Source: Caulochytrium protostelioides (Eukaryota; Chytridiomycota; Caulochytriomycetes; Caulochytriales; Caulochytriaceae). From it: a DNA stretch of 64,000 nucleotides. This document shows, one piece after another, positions 51,601-61,100 of this stretch. The notes under the pieces are model-generated. The model was not told where the DNA came from and ran no database searches. It saw only the letters and a program-made list of their open reading frames with translations. The translations under genes were made by a program, and so were the position numbers. Each line of letters starts with the position of its first letter. The stretch's first letter is position 1. The stretch is from the NCBI GenBank assembly GCA_003615045.1, contig ML014134.1, forward strand, positions 62,001 to 126,000. The letters run 5' to 3'.

Positions 51601-51892
51601 GCACGAGCTCCACCAGGCCGTCCAGCGGCACGGTCAGCCCGGGATTCGACTTGAGGCGCTTGCTCAGGTGCGCGCAGAGCGCAACGACTTTGGACCGGAG
51701 CTGGGCCGCGGCGTCGGCGTCAGACGTGACAACCTGAAGCTGCGCGAGCACCGGAAGGAGCTGCGCGTTCAGCTGCTCCTGGAACGCCGCGTCGGTGCTG
51801 GCCAGCACGAGCCGCAGCTCGGCTTCGTCGACCCGCATCATGCCCTCGGCCGGCGTAGCCGCCGGCGCGGGTACGGCGGTGTCGGCCATCAC
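45617..51892 (-). CDS. ECM29: Proteasome adaptor and scaffold ECM29
   Basis: 2091 residues in one exon, longer than human (about 1845) and yeast (about 1868) ECM29. The N-terminus has KVVALCAHLSKRLKSNP, matching the family's start, and LGYPRASQAEQQRLLPRLL. The C-terminal half has FQYRHDPNPKIAASMTSIW (~1334), the LGSRAKELIAISL region, LEPQAANYLTFHM, a SPMME motif and helical HEAT repeats to the end. ECM29 is an all-HEAT protein that binds the 26S proteasome, joins or holds core and regulatory particles, acts in quality control and stress disassembly, and couples proteasomes to motors and membranes. A run of 11 Thr (49.14-49.17 kb) forms a low-complexity insertion in the middle. Gcn1 was considered because of its size and HEAT repeats, but the motifs are those of ECM29. 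Confidence 0.92.
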   Translation of the reverse strand: MMADTAVPAPAATPAEGMMRVDEAELRLVLASTDAAFQEQLNAQLLPVLAQLQVVTSDADAAAQLRSKVVALCAHLSKRLKSNPGLTVPLDGLVELVLGPFRLPPSPLQQALALVYLELGYPRASQAEQQRLLPRLLAGLIAKPRAEQSPSQRQQQHATLFHLALPVLAQYTETKDPSGKTPPPADPLGLHAHPALLKFLLTQFLDVMMFQIAVHGKQRSAFEVGQAHLASKAVRASPTTPTSGDPDGSKPQTQPGLHLKSLQLIWHGNAPWTTQTHALAQLKVGLLKLMDRPTLMPNETLLLERFLIYLVAADMPQPDVASLGDLGLKRYRLPPALLENPLTAGRLYFLYQGSAALHNDAAIPPALWRPPGSMLLKIRVLGYLGKCHVAAQLFPSNMEVAMDAVFGVATGDAARVMGPDGMVASSIVAGGSAAAEVSSSKPPGPARTGPLAYKLRIQGLYFLQWVLDKAGAPIIAKIGPALLPTLLTTLDTAQASGSQQQEEAIRGAVYEAIGRIVRRLPHLVGTRADLALVRRLFHSLEIEAANVRSSIQSALESILVSLAKLQTASTPPPSLPPPPLAWEDDGWAALLETHADSPVSNARYMAVRYANRLFPFTHLPRLWFCLKAAIPSIENKLMIREEALLGLTFPASPAAPAAPSEAAMAVDGDGGAVRPTMPHFADAVAFLSAKLVHARVGRAASPTTPAIAHPPLPSPATLCVGTMLFQLTLRFLHQLLILTAAPQPTETAFDDLLFSDLLASGEGAHAKHVKQLLERWVQTDATRAGLIDYCRLLEAGLSAKGTDAVLQVQAAHSLREMLILSPIAPDCATATVLAQRYASSIAYFAAFVLTPTRATYRGDLSHIWAFLLADPAVSSSETLKQAVDALRQAVLTRDLTATAFLLSDATATTTTTTTTTTTMLPTATSKVVRQASTDAIEGVVQGLGHLLAQIQYRGRRASVFAAASDDWLAAIQALAQFCVSAAGTRASSGEMGVTLAAIAAIGSIGLYDDLGLPFASDETAASETVTATAAEPHIKPITATALVHAILSLLKTTKETKMREPCILALGQLGVGARDPDLYELLLNAFYELPGHFSKEIELHFAIADAFSLLALGWDATLTERFRDLSNTDAPSVHAITTDQRDAYWQGIMKKFRYQLRPGGPINVRKGYCFLILSLLKYGGRSALVQASLLDFHTILSELLTDLDDFTQDLASKGIGLIYELGSDAVKQQLLDNLLSTFSEGKRLAPVTGDTQVFVEGAVGTTPEGKPISTYQSVLRLASDLNQPNLVYKFMSLASHSALWNSRRGASMGFATIARHAEKELAPMLPQIIPKLFQYRHDPNPKIAASMTSIWQALVKNPSQSIETYFVAIMDDVLANMQNRQWRLRAASCNAMAQLLQNRDYDTVQPYFERIWQTTFAVLDDINSNVRSAAHELMKTLNRTTLRFADPQYVSPERGAQLVGLVVPFLLEKGMGSRAKELIAISLDTLLKLIKRAGPLIKSQVVPILLKLLESLSTLEPQAANYLTFHMDDQSRDSLDQARLAMAKGSPMMEGIEAALRQLDVDTVAQLVPGLVALIKRGLGLPTRAGCARLVLSMVIYMPLDVKPHADTLLKAFTTSLKDSNAMIRKSAAVAIAYLSKIASLDALDALLATLQSAYLASFDANDAMVEAGRMVPGVTLREMLRHSADAFRPLENGVMPLAFLGARDPTPALAEPWQQIWDELTAGAATRIRLYKKELLALTVPLLDAPNWGIKRQAARTLRDLATVAGAELAADVPDLVDRLQRALAGRVWAGKEDVLEALARVVIHGKAAVLASAALTAVLMDVLAREARKPQDAYRRMYLVVMPQIVDALALPVFDSMAVHLDAALAHVATLEQAAEARKAARLAAQTHMGPAPMDLSDDDGDDDAIPVTADPKVPAIKASLGLQTAALTGYGVLWPADGAAMAALAPERIDAVLQTLARHLTHHSYATHLAAMDGVLAILTKLADASAPPGEAGRPAAPQFLLQQPAFSALTAAIAAAAQDTKYITLRQRAAECIDRIEKLTTSEAPAPAAEQALRAILREAFAPILQAAHADGPLRERLLQLQIRLAG

Positions 51893-52460
51893 GGTCGCGA
51901 TTGTCTCTCCACAACGGATGCTGGAAGCTCAGAAGGTTAACCAGCACTTTCTATATCAATCAATATAATACACGCGACGGCGAAGCAAAATCGCGGTTGG
52001 CGGCGATCGGGATCGGGGGGAAGGGGGCGGAGATCCGAGCAAGGTAGTCGTCGATCGGCAGGAGGGGCCTTGTGATCGTCGACGCTAGTCGGCATGAACA
52101 CCATACGCGGAACGCTGTTATTTGTCTGTTTTAGTGATGCCAGAAAGACGCGTGGTGAACCACGTGGTCGCGTCCGGATCGTCCTAGGCGAGCTGAGCAC
52201 CCCCCGTTGAAGGGGGCCGCAACGTGTTCGATCGCCGTCTCCAATGGAGCCGCAAGCGTGTGGCGCAGCAAGGGTAGGGCGTGGCAACTGAGGGGTCCCC
52301 CTGTGTCGGCCGACAACCGCCCGTATGCACCCCTGCGGCGCCCTCAACGCATGACCCATCCATCATCTCATCACGCTGATACGATGATGAGCTCGCATGA
52401 ATGCATGCGAATATCACTCATGATCAACCGGTTCTGCAGTTTTTTAGCCGAATGCCGAGA
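51893..52460. other. Intergenic; ECM29 promoter
   Basis: 568 bp. An AT-rich stretch (TATATTGATTGATATAG on the minus strand, 51950-51966) lies about 60 bp before the ECM29 start and may be its core promoter. No gene seen. Confidence 0.45.
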
Positions 52461-53516
52461 CTACGACTTCTGAGTCTTCTGAGACTTCTGAGTCTTCTGA
52501 GACTTCTGGGACTTCCGAGACTTCAACTTGGCCGGGACCACCGACGGAACTGGGACGGGATGGAAGACTTTGCCGTACTGGAAAGAGGCCATGCGCATGG
52601 CGTCCGCGTCTTCGATGGTCGTATCTGCATCGACCGCGATCAGACGCGTAAAGACTTCGGGCACCAGCACGTCCTGCACGAACCGGGCGACCGAGAGGGG
52701 AGCGCAGGCCGCGGGCGTGCAGAAGTCCTTGCTGGCCCCCACCATCTCGGTCAGCGTCGCGCGGGCGATCGCGAGACCCTCCGGGCCATAGTACCCCGCG
52801 CCGGAGGAGAGCACGTGGTCGCTTTCCTGGAACTCGGAGCGCCCGCGGTTGCCCAGCTGCTGCTCCTGTGCTACCAGTCGCAAGAAGCGCGGGCACGTGC
52901 GCGCCGCGATGAGGCGATGCAGCACCGGCTGCAGGTCGCGGATCCGGCGCGAGAGGTTCCGGAATTTCGGGACCGGGACCGGGAAAGTTTGGCGGTCGCG
53001 GTGGGCCGCCTCGGTGGTGTAGATGTCGTGCAGCGTGCACAGCCGATGCCCGATCCGCTGCTGGCGGGCGGCGATGGCATCGAGCGAGTTGTCGTTAGCG
53101 TCCTCGGGGTCAGCGTCACGGACATCGGCACCACGGGCGTTCGCACGCGCGGCGTCGGCGACGGCCTCGGCCTGGGCTTCGGCTTCCGCATACGCGGCGT
53201 CGGCGTCCGCATACTCGCGGAACTCCGACAGGATGGCCGCCGGCAGCGCCTTCTTGCAATGCGGGCACTGGACGGGGCGGACCGGCGGCGGCACCACAGA
53301 CCTGGACGGTTTCGCCGAGGCGACGCGCTTGGCCGGAGGGGGCGACGCCGCGGCCTTTCGCAAAGCCCCCGGTCGGGTCCTGGGAGGCTGTCTGGACGCT
53401 GCCGCGGCCCGCGCGGCATCGCTCTGACCGGCCTCGCCCGACTTGCACCGCCGGATCTCGAACCCACCCGCCATGGGCGCGGCGCGTAGGGCCGCCGCGG
53501 CGACCCGGGCGGACAC
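52461..53516 (-). CDS. RTC4-domain protein
   Basis: 351 residues, one exon. After a basic, Pro/Ala-rich N-terminus comes CPHC (84-87) with ALP, then an Ala/Asp-rich segment. A domain of about 150 residues follows with GYYGPEGLAI (~242), APLSVARFVQDVLVPEVFTR and LIAVDAD...SFQYGKVFHP. This order (a Cys pair, GYYG-x-x-G, a VL-PE-x-x-RLI helix and a YG near the end) is the RTC4 domain, named from yeast Rtc4 (restriction of telomere capping 4). Molecular function is unknown; likely nuclear. The C-terminus is a run of K-S/T-Q repeats (KSQKSQKTQKSQKTQKS) encoded by a 9-bp minisatellite. M15 (53474) is an alternative start. Confidence 0.8.
   Translation of the reverse strand: MSARVAAAALRAAPMAGGFEIRRCKSGEAGQSDAARAAAASRQPPRTRPGALRKAAASPPPAKRVASAKPSRSVVPPPVRPVQCPHCKKALPAAILSEFREYADADAAYAEAEAQAEAVADAARANARGADVRDADPEDANDNSLDAIAARQQRIGHRLCTLHDIYTTEAAHRDRQTFPVPVPKFRNLSRRIRDLQPVLHRLIAARTCPRFLRLVAQEQQLGNRGRSEFQESDHVLSSGAGYYGPEGLAIARATLTEMVGASKDFCTPAACAPLSVARFVQDVLVPEVFTRLIAVDADTTIEDADAMRMASFQYGKVFHPVPVPSVVPAKLKSRKSQKSQKTQKSQKTQKS
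52465..52524. repeat. 9-bp minisatellite encoding the C-terminus of the RTC4-domain protein
   Basis: Units GACTTCTGA and GTCTTCTGA alternate (six units plus a partial, degrading at the 52.5-kb end). The unit length keeps the reading frame, so copy changes alter the protein tail without frameshift. Confidence 0.85.
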
Positions 53517-53602
53517 CCCGAGGGGCCGGCAGCGGCGGCGACGGCCTGCGGCGGACCCGCCCTCACGGAGCGTCGACCACGACGGTGGTGCTCGCCGAAC
53601 GA

Positions 53603-53650
<48 letters not shown>
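53603..53650. repeat. (GCG)16 microsatellite
   Basis: Sixteen perfect units about 90 bp upstream of the RTC4-domain gene start, so possibly in its promoter or 5' UTR. Confidence 0.9.
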
Positions 53651-53651
<1 letters not shown>

Positions 53652-54554
53652 AGAGACGCACGGCGGCAGCGGCGGCCAAGTCCGCGTCAGCGGTCAGCCG
53701 GAGCGACAAGACGGCGCTGTAGCACAGAGCGTCGCGTCAGCGAAGCGCGGAAGAGGCCGCGCCGTCATTGACGAAAACAAAAGGAGGGGACCGGCCTTTC
53801 CGCTTCCGTGTTTGTGTGGCACAGAGATCGGCGTTCGGCATCACGTGCTCTCAGGACCTGGCACGGTCTCTCGCCTCGTCGGCGCCTGGGAGCCCAGCAT
53901 GATGATGGGCGGGCCCCGGCGGGGAGCCTTCGGAGAGCCTCGCCCTTCTTTTTTGTCTCTTTGGTGGTTAGTGCCGGCCCGCACGGCCCTAGCGGGGCCA
54001 GCCGTGATGTGGCGTTGTACACCGCACGTTCGCGGAATGGGCATCCACCGCCGCTGACCATCAAGACATCGAGACCATGAAGATCTTACGGGCCAAGCAT
54101 GTTCTCATGATCGCCACGACCCGTGCCGTGCGTTGTACCAAAGCATCGGTCATCGCCATGTTTTTTTTTCGCCTGGCGGACTATCTGAGTTTCTGGGTCG
54201 CCCCCGATGCCGTCCGTCGCCGCAACGGGCGCATGCGCCCACGCCGGGATCGGAGGTTCGACGCGGACGCCGTCCGGCGCGCGCGATCGGACGGGAGGCC
54301 CTGCCAGCGCTGGGACCGCTAGCGCGGGCGCTGGCGCCGCCGCGGGCGTGGAGGTGTGATGCGCGGCGGGGGGCCTCCAGCACGGGGGCCGTCTGGCCGG
54401 CAGCAGCTCCGCGCCGCCGGGGCGAGGGCGCGCGCGGGTGGGGCTGGGGCCTCTGGCGGCCGGCCTTTGGTCCACGCGCCGCCGTGGCCGCCGCAACCCG
54501 GCATCCCTCAGATCGACTGCACGAGCCACACGACGGGACGGCGTCGGGGAGCGC

Positions 54555-54655
54555 CCGTCGCCGTTGCCGTCGCCGTCGCCGTCGCCGTTGCCGTCGCCGT
54601 TGCCGTCGCCGCTGCCGTCGCCGTCGCCGTCGCCGCTGCCGCCGCTGCCGCCCTC
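54555..54655. repeat. Hexanucleotide array (GCCGTC/GCCGTT)n
   Basis: About 100 bp of GCCGTC units with GCCGTT, GCCGCT and GCCGCC variants. Confidence 0.8.
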
Positions 54656-55235
54656 GGCTGTCGCCGCTGGTGCAGTGGTGTACCCACGTTCCTCGGGCAG
54701 CCCAGACGCCCAGGATTGGCCGATCGCGGCGGATGCTCGGCCGTCGCGGCACGTGGGCCAGCGCCTGGACTCGACGGCAGCACCGCGCCGCGTGTGCTGA
54801 CCTGCGCCGCCGCAGGCTGCAGAACGTCGGCGTCCGCGCGGTCAAGCGTCTCGAGCGCTTCGCGCTGCTGTCGCGGCCTTCATCGCGGATGCCCGACACG
54901 GCTCTCATGTGGGGAGCCTGTGCGCGACCGCACATGGCTGATATCGAACGATCCCACCTGATGCCGATCTGAGCAAGCAGGCCTCTCGAGCCCCCCTGCA
55001 TGCACGCCACACCTGCCGGTATACCGTCGATATTTCGTTTTGCATTGATCTTCTGCGTGGTCGCACGACCCCTTCCGGATCTTGCCGCTCCTCCTGCTGC
55101 TGTACTGGCCGGCGCGGCCCGAGTCGGCGGAGACCGCACGTTTGACCGGGCCGTCCTTGCGCTCGCTAAGGCTCCACGCACGGCGTGTGATTTGACCCGA
55201 CCCGAAACCCCCCTTGGGGACGGTGAAACGCCACC

Positions 55236-57925
55236 ATGAAGTCCGTGCGCCGCGTCAAGGTAATCGCCATGCCTGCAAGAGACACATCTGACCTCCGATC
55301 AAGGCCGCTGCCCATCGCAGCGTGGTCGTCGTCGTCGTCGCTTCTTTGAGCGACGTCAGAACCCGAGCCGAACGCGGTCTCGTGCCTCTTGGTGATAAAC
55401 GCGGAACCGAAGTGAGACGACCATGCGCTCACCGCGATCTCTGTTGTTTGTCATGCTGGTCATCGAAATTTAGAACGCCGAAACGAGCAATCGCATTGCG
55501 TCGCAAGCCCACCTAGAGCAAGATGGCGAAGGCGGCGTTGAGGATTGGATGCAAAAGAAAGTGCTGGTGAAGCCGGCCAACCAGCTGGTGCTCAACGAGG
55601 AGCAGCTGAACGAAGACATCACACGGATCCTTAATGCGAACTCGCCCCATGTGCCCCAGAACATCGCCCGCTTCTCCTACAAGGAGGGGGCGTTCAAAAC
55701 GGCGCCAGCGCTGGATATGATGGTGACCCATTTCGAATTCGAAGGGTAAGTGCACGGGCCGATCTCGGTGACTGATCGGCGAGGACGACCGTCGTTTGAC
55801 GATGATCGCACTGTTACGCCACTGGAAGGCCGGAATACTCACCCCGTTGTCGCTGTGGGTAAACTCCGCTTCATACAGAATTTATGCTGCCAAGGAGGAA
55901 TCGGCGCCTGAGACGGCGGCCGCCGAGGCCGCCGAAGCTTCGGGCGAAGGCGCCCTGGCAGACGGCGAGGCCGGAACGGAGTCGGCCGAGGCCCCGGCTC
56001 CGGTCGAAGACGCCGAGGCCGGCACGCAGACGGCACCCGACGCCGCGGCGGCGGCCGCGTCCGCGGCGACCGTCGCGACGGCGACGGCGATGACGGGCCC
56101 CGACGCGGGCCCCGACGCTGCGGCGCCGCAGACGAATGCGCGCAACCCCTTCATCTTCAGCGAGCGCGCGTCGCAGACACTCAACTTGCCACTGCGCGAG
56201 CAAGCGACCAACACCGTCATGCCGCCGTTCCGCACGTTCAGCGACAACGTGAACCAGTGGTCAATTTACGATGCGTACATGGACGACCTGCAGGCGAAGG
56301 AGCGGGCGGCCAAGACGAAGGCCCATGCGCCGACGGGCAAGTCGACGGACGGCAAGGCCGGCGGGCTGACGACGCTGCAGAGCCTGACGGCCGGCGGCAG
56401 CGGCGGCGCGGGCGGCGCCGAAGGCACGAGCGAGGGCGGCACGGGCGCCCACGACGAGCCGTACTACCGCAGCGCGGAGCTCAAGTGGGCCTTGACACAG
56501 CTGGAGCGTATGACCAACCAGAACACCTTTGACGAGATCACGCAGGACTACAAGTTCTGGGACGATGCCGCCGACGAGATGGGCGACCGCAACACGGGCT
56601 CGCTGTTGCCGTTGTGGAAGTTTGTCTGCGAGCACGAGAAGAAGAAGCAAGTCACGAGCATCTGCTGGAATCCGGGCAAGCGCGACCTGTTTGCGGTGGG
56701 GTATGGCAGCTTCGACTTTAGCCGCCAGGGCCCCGGAATCCTCGCGGGCTTCACGCTCAAGAACCCGAGCCACCCGGAGTACCTGTTCTACACGCCGTCG
56801 GGGATCATGAGTCTGGACTTCCATCCGACCGAGCAGCACCTGCTGGCGGTGGGGCTGTATGACGGTACGGTGCGCGTGTACACGCTGCAGCCGAGAAAGA
56901 ATGGCGACCAGCTGGTGTGCATCTCGCGGCCGAGCGACCAGCACTCGGATCCCGTTTGGCAGCTCCGCTGGCAGCGCAATGATCTCGACGACAATCTCAA
57001 CTTCTTTTCCGTCTCGACCGACGGCCGCATCCGCAAGTGGACGCTTGTCAAGAATGAGCTCTTCCCGACGACCGTCATTCATGTCACGCTCCCTGTGCCG
57101 CTCAGCCGCCTGGCCGTCGGCTCGCCGGCCTCGAGCATGGCCATCGCTGGGCTCGGCGTCACGACCGAGAGCCTCGCGCCGGGCGGCACGCCCACCATGC
57201 ACATCTCGTCGGCGATGGACTCGATGAACTACGCCAGCAGCTGCTGTTTCGACTTCCACCCGCAAGAGGACCACCTGTTCCTCGTCGGCACGGAGGAAGG
57301 ATGGGTCTACGAGTGTTCGAAGCTGTACAATCGGCACCCCGTGAACCGCTTCCTCGGGCACCAGATGGCGATCCACACGATCGCGTACAACCCGGTCTGC
57401 CCGGACATCTTCTGCACCGCGAGCGCCGACTGGACCGTCAAGATCTGGGACCGCGTCGCGCTGGCCAAGGTGTCGAAGGCCGAGGCCGAGGCCGAGCGCC
57501 TGCAGCAGCAGCGGCAAGGCACCGCCGCGGCCGCGTTGAGCGATCCGATGCCCGCCACGGCAAACCAGGCGCCGCTGACGGCCCGCACGCCGCTGCTGTC
57601 CTTCGACCTGGGCTCGGACTGCGCCGACATGGCCTGGAGCCCCGTGAGCCCGACGATTCTCGGCATCATCACGACGGAAGGCCGCTGCCTCATCTTCGAC
57701 CTGGCGCAGAGCCGCACGCAGCCGCTGTGTGACCAGCAGATCGCGCGCAAGGCGCATCTCACGCAGATCCGTTTCAACCCGCGCGACCCGATCGTGCTCA
57801 TTGGCGACGACCGTGCGACGCTGGTGTCGGCGAAGCTCTCGCCCAACCTTCGCCGCGTCCGCAAGGAAGCCTCCGGCGACCCGGCGGCCTACCTTAAGAG
57901 CGTGCTCGGCGTCGCGGCCGTCTAG
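55236..57925 (+). CDS. DNAI1: Axonemal outer-arm dynein intermediate chain 1 (DNAI1/IC78 type)
   Basis: Proposed exons: 55236-55259, 55519-55745 and 55879-57925 (GTAATC/GAG and GTAAGT/CAG introns), 765 residues. Exons 2-3 are secure; the 24-nt first exon is inferred from its GCCACCATGA context and matching phase. The protein follows human DNAI1 block by block: LVKPANQLVLNEEQLNEDIT, RILNANSPHVPQNIARFSYK, FSERASQTLN, NQWSIYDAYMDDLQ, QNTFDEITQDYKFWDDAADE and GSLLPLWKF. WD40 repeats follow from about residue 300 (CWNPGKRDLFAVGYG, ASADWTVKIWD and LSPNLR near the end). It anchors outer dynein arms to axonemal doublets, so the organism builds a motile flagellum. Ala/Glu-rich and Gly-rich insertions replace the human linker. 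Confidence 0.95.
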
Positions 57926-58170
57926 AGCAGCGATGGCCTGCCGGTGGATGCACCACGAGCCGGGTGACGGGACGAGGACCGCAACAATCAAATATACCGT
58001 CCGTCGCTGGCGCCACCGTGCAGATGGATGGAGCGTCTTTTCCCCCAACCTCTCGCTTTCTTTTCTTTTGTAATAACACACCTTTTTTTTACGTTACCCT
58101 ATTGGTGTTAGATCGATGCACGGTCCGTCTGCTTTGAAACGATCGGGAGCAGAGGCATACAAGTCTTTGT
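57926..58170. other. Convergent 3' flanks (DNAI1 / VPS39)
   Basis: 245 bp, T-rich at 58040-58095 (TTTTCTTTTG and TTTTTTTT), consistent with 3' ends. Confidence 0.45.
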
Positions 58171-61100
58171 TTAGATGGCCATCATGCCTTGGTAAGCGTT
58201 GAGTCGGGGCGACGACGCCATCGCGTCATCAGCCAGCAGATCGGCCTCGCCCGGTGCGCTACAGTACGCATGATACAGTCCGCCCTGGGGATCGCGCACC
58301 ACTACGCTTGCGCCGCCGATCCGGCGGAAACAACCCTGGCACACCCGCAAGGCGTCGACGACCGAGCAGGCTTGCCGTGCCTCGACCCAGGCCATCCGCC
58401 GCTGCGTCGCGGTGGCTTGGAGGACTTGCGAGGAAAGCTGCATCGTCCGCATCGTCACGAAGCGCTGCTGCAGCGCGGTCTGCAAGAAGTCGGCCAGGCT
58501 CGGCGTGGGTGACGACGATAAGGGCGCCTCCGCTCCGTGGCCCGTCGCCATAGACTGGAGCGACCAGTGACCGGGCAGTTTGGCCAGGATCTGAGTCAAG
58601 GGCAGGGCAGCGTGGCACCGCGTCAGGAACCCGAGCACGGTGGCTTGGGAGGCTGGGGGATGCGAGTCCATGAGCAGATCTAGCAGGACGACAAAAAGAT
58701 CAGATTGCCCCGTCGACGTGCTCGGGGTGAGGCTACTGGATTCAGACCGATCGAGCGGTGTCCCGGTCGCCGTTGGCGTCGACGGCCGCGTCTGTTGCGC
58801 CACCTGCTGCTGCTGAGTCTGCCGGTACCGCAAGCAATACGCCTCGGCGGCCAGGAGGTCGTTCATCTCGATCGCGTAGGTTGCCACCACATCTTCGTGG
58901 CGGCCCAACCGCTGGAGCAAACGTGCTCGGATCGGGAGCAGCAAGCGCTCGGACCGGTCCGCCATCGCCTGCTGCGCGGCGTCCTTCGACAACCCATCGA
59001 GCGGCGGTCGCGCATCGAGCGGCGGCAATTGTTCAAGGAGGTCCGCGTCGGGCAGCGTCGCGGACGTCGTGAGCATGGCGAGTAGCGCCGATTCCAGATC
59101 AGCGCGATGAGCGGCGAGGAACGCTGCGCGCGCCGGCATCGACGCGCCATGATCCTCGGACGCCGACGGGTGAACATCTTCGGACGCCGACAATAGGAGG
59201 TCGAGCACGGTCTGGGCACACAGCGCATCCATTGCGGCATCGCCCGAGTCGCTCGCGTCGCCGTCATGGCGCGGAGGCGATCGCGGCGCCTGGGCTTGAC
59301 GCACCACTTTGCGCATCTGGACGGCGAGGGCGAAGCAGAACATCGGGAAGGTGGCGCGGATCTCGTCGACGGCCAGCAGCGCACGCATCTGGGACGCGGT
59401 CAGCGGTGACGAACGGGCCACGAGGGCCTGGACGGCGGCCTGCGGACCGCAGTGACGCAGCACGCCGAGCACGGCCGCCGCGAACGTCGGCGGGTGCGCG
59501 GCCGCATCGACGTGCTGCAGAGCTTCGCATAGGCGAATCGCCAGTCGTTGCCGCGTGCGCGGCGAGGGACCGGTCGCGTGCTGCGCCACCGCGGCGGTGA
59601 GCTCGCGCAAGGCGTCGAGGGGCCGGTGCCCGCGTTCCAGCACCGCGATGCGCAGCGTCAGCCGATCGACGGGGTCCTCGATGTCCTCCTCTTCCGGTGA
59701 AGGCTGCGGGGCGGTGACGGGAATGAGATGATCGAGGATCGAGAGGACGACGTCGACATGGATGTGGCACGCGGTCATGAGAAAGGCGGGCAAGGCGTTG
59801 GGGCGCGAGCGCGCCAAGACTTCGACCTGCAGCGTCTCCAGGAGCTGCACGAGCGTCTCGAGCTGCTGGAGCACGTTGTCGTCCTGGATGCCACTATGAG
59901 GATGCATATCATCGGGGCGAACCCCGTCGGGGCCGTGCATCGATGCGGTCAGCTGCTGCCGTCGCTGCTGGACGAGTCGGTGCGCGACCGCCGTTTCGTG
60001 CGCGAGGTAGTCCAAGAGTGTCGCATACGCGACGTCCGCATCATGGGGCGTCTCAATCGAGCGAATGTGCATGCTCTGACCCTCACAGTTCGTGTACGGC
60101 GTGGCCTTGATCGAGTCCGGTCGGAGAGTGCCCTCTTCGTTGTCGTTGTCGTTATCCTCGTGGTCGTGGTCGTCATCGTCGTCTTCATGGACATGCGCGC
60201 CACTCTCCGTGTCGGAGCGTGCGCCATCCGAAGAGGCGCCGTCATCTAGCGTCCAGCCCTGGTCCAGGCCCAATGCGACGGCCGCCGCCGACAGCATTGC
60301 GGCCAAGGGCCGCTCAAACAGCCGGATCGTGGCAAAGTAGGGTCGGAACCAGGAAAGCGTCTTGGCCACCGGAACGCGAGACTGCTGGGACATGACCAAG
60401 CCGCGCTGCCAGCCGTTGCCGGGGCCCGGGGCCTCGGTGATCTGCCAGTGGGCCTCGAGCAGGGTGATGCGGAAGATGTTGGCCTGATAGGCCTCGATGC
60501 GGTCGAACGGCATGTCCCTCACGAGGCCACGGGCGTCGTCGAAGCGGTGCGCATGGAGCAACTCGTCCATTTGGTCGTCAAATGCCAGGTGCCACAGCCG
60601 CGCGACGCCGCGCGACGCGATGACATGCAGCAATTCCAACTCCGGCGCGTTCTGATGCAGATGCGACGAATGAGGGCTGCTCGCGTCACGCGTGCTCAAG
60701 TGAGGCGCAGCAGCATCATCAGCAAGAGCATTCGCAGGCAAGAGCATCGCGGACGGCGTCGAGGCCTCCCATGCGACCACGTGGCCATAGGACGCCTCGA
60801 TCGGAAACCGCTGGACGATCTGGCCGGACCGAAGGGACATGACGGCGACAGTGGCCTCCGGGGCCGGCCCCGAAGCCGTCCCCGTGCGAGACCGCGATGC
60901 AGCCTTGCCAGAGTTGTTGTTTGTGGGCGGTCCAGCCGAGCCGGAGGGCGGCTTCGGAGGAGGCGGTGGCAGCAGCGCGACAGCATAGACGGGATGCCAA
61001 AACGCGACGGCCGACGGCGCTTCGGGCCACGTGAAGGTCGTGGGGGCCACCCCGCGCGCGTGATCCAGCGCGTCCCCGGGATCGGCCTGACTCAGCGCGT

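Larger units (their letters stand above)
53517..55235. other. Divergent intergenic region (RTC4-domain gene / dynein intermediate chain)
   Basis: 1.7 kb, with a (GCG)16 tract (53603-53650) and a degenerate GCCGTC hexamer array (54555-54655). Long open frames here are composition-driven and show no domains. Confidence 0.45.

Noticed and set aside
45617-51892. Gcn1 as an alternative identity
   Set aside because: Size and HEAT repeats fit, but the N-terminal HLSKRLKS block and the DPNPKIAASMTSIW and SPMME blocks are those of ECM29, and Gcn1's eEF3-like region is absent.
54555-54655. CRISPR-like or regulatory array
   Set aside because: Simple hexanucleotide slippage without spacers; eukaryotic context.
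56261-58081. 606-codon minus-strand frame opposite the dynein gene
   Set aside because: Antisense shadow of DNAI1 exon 3, without motifs.
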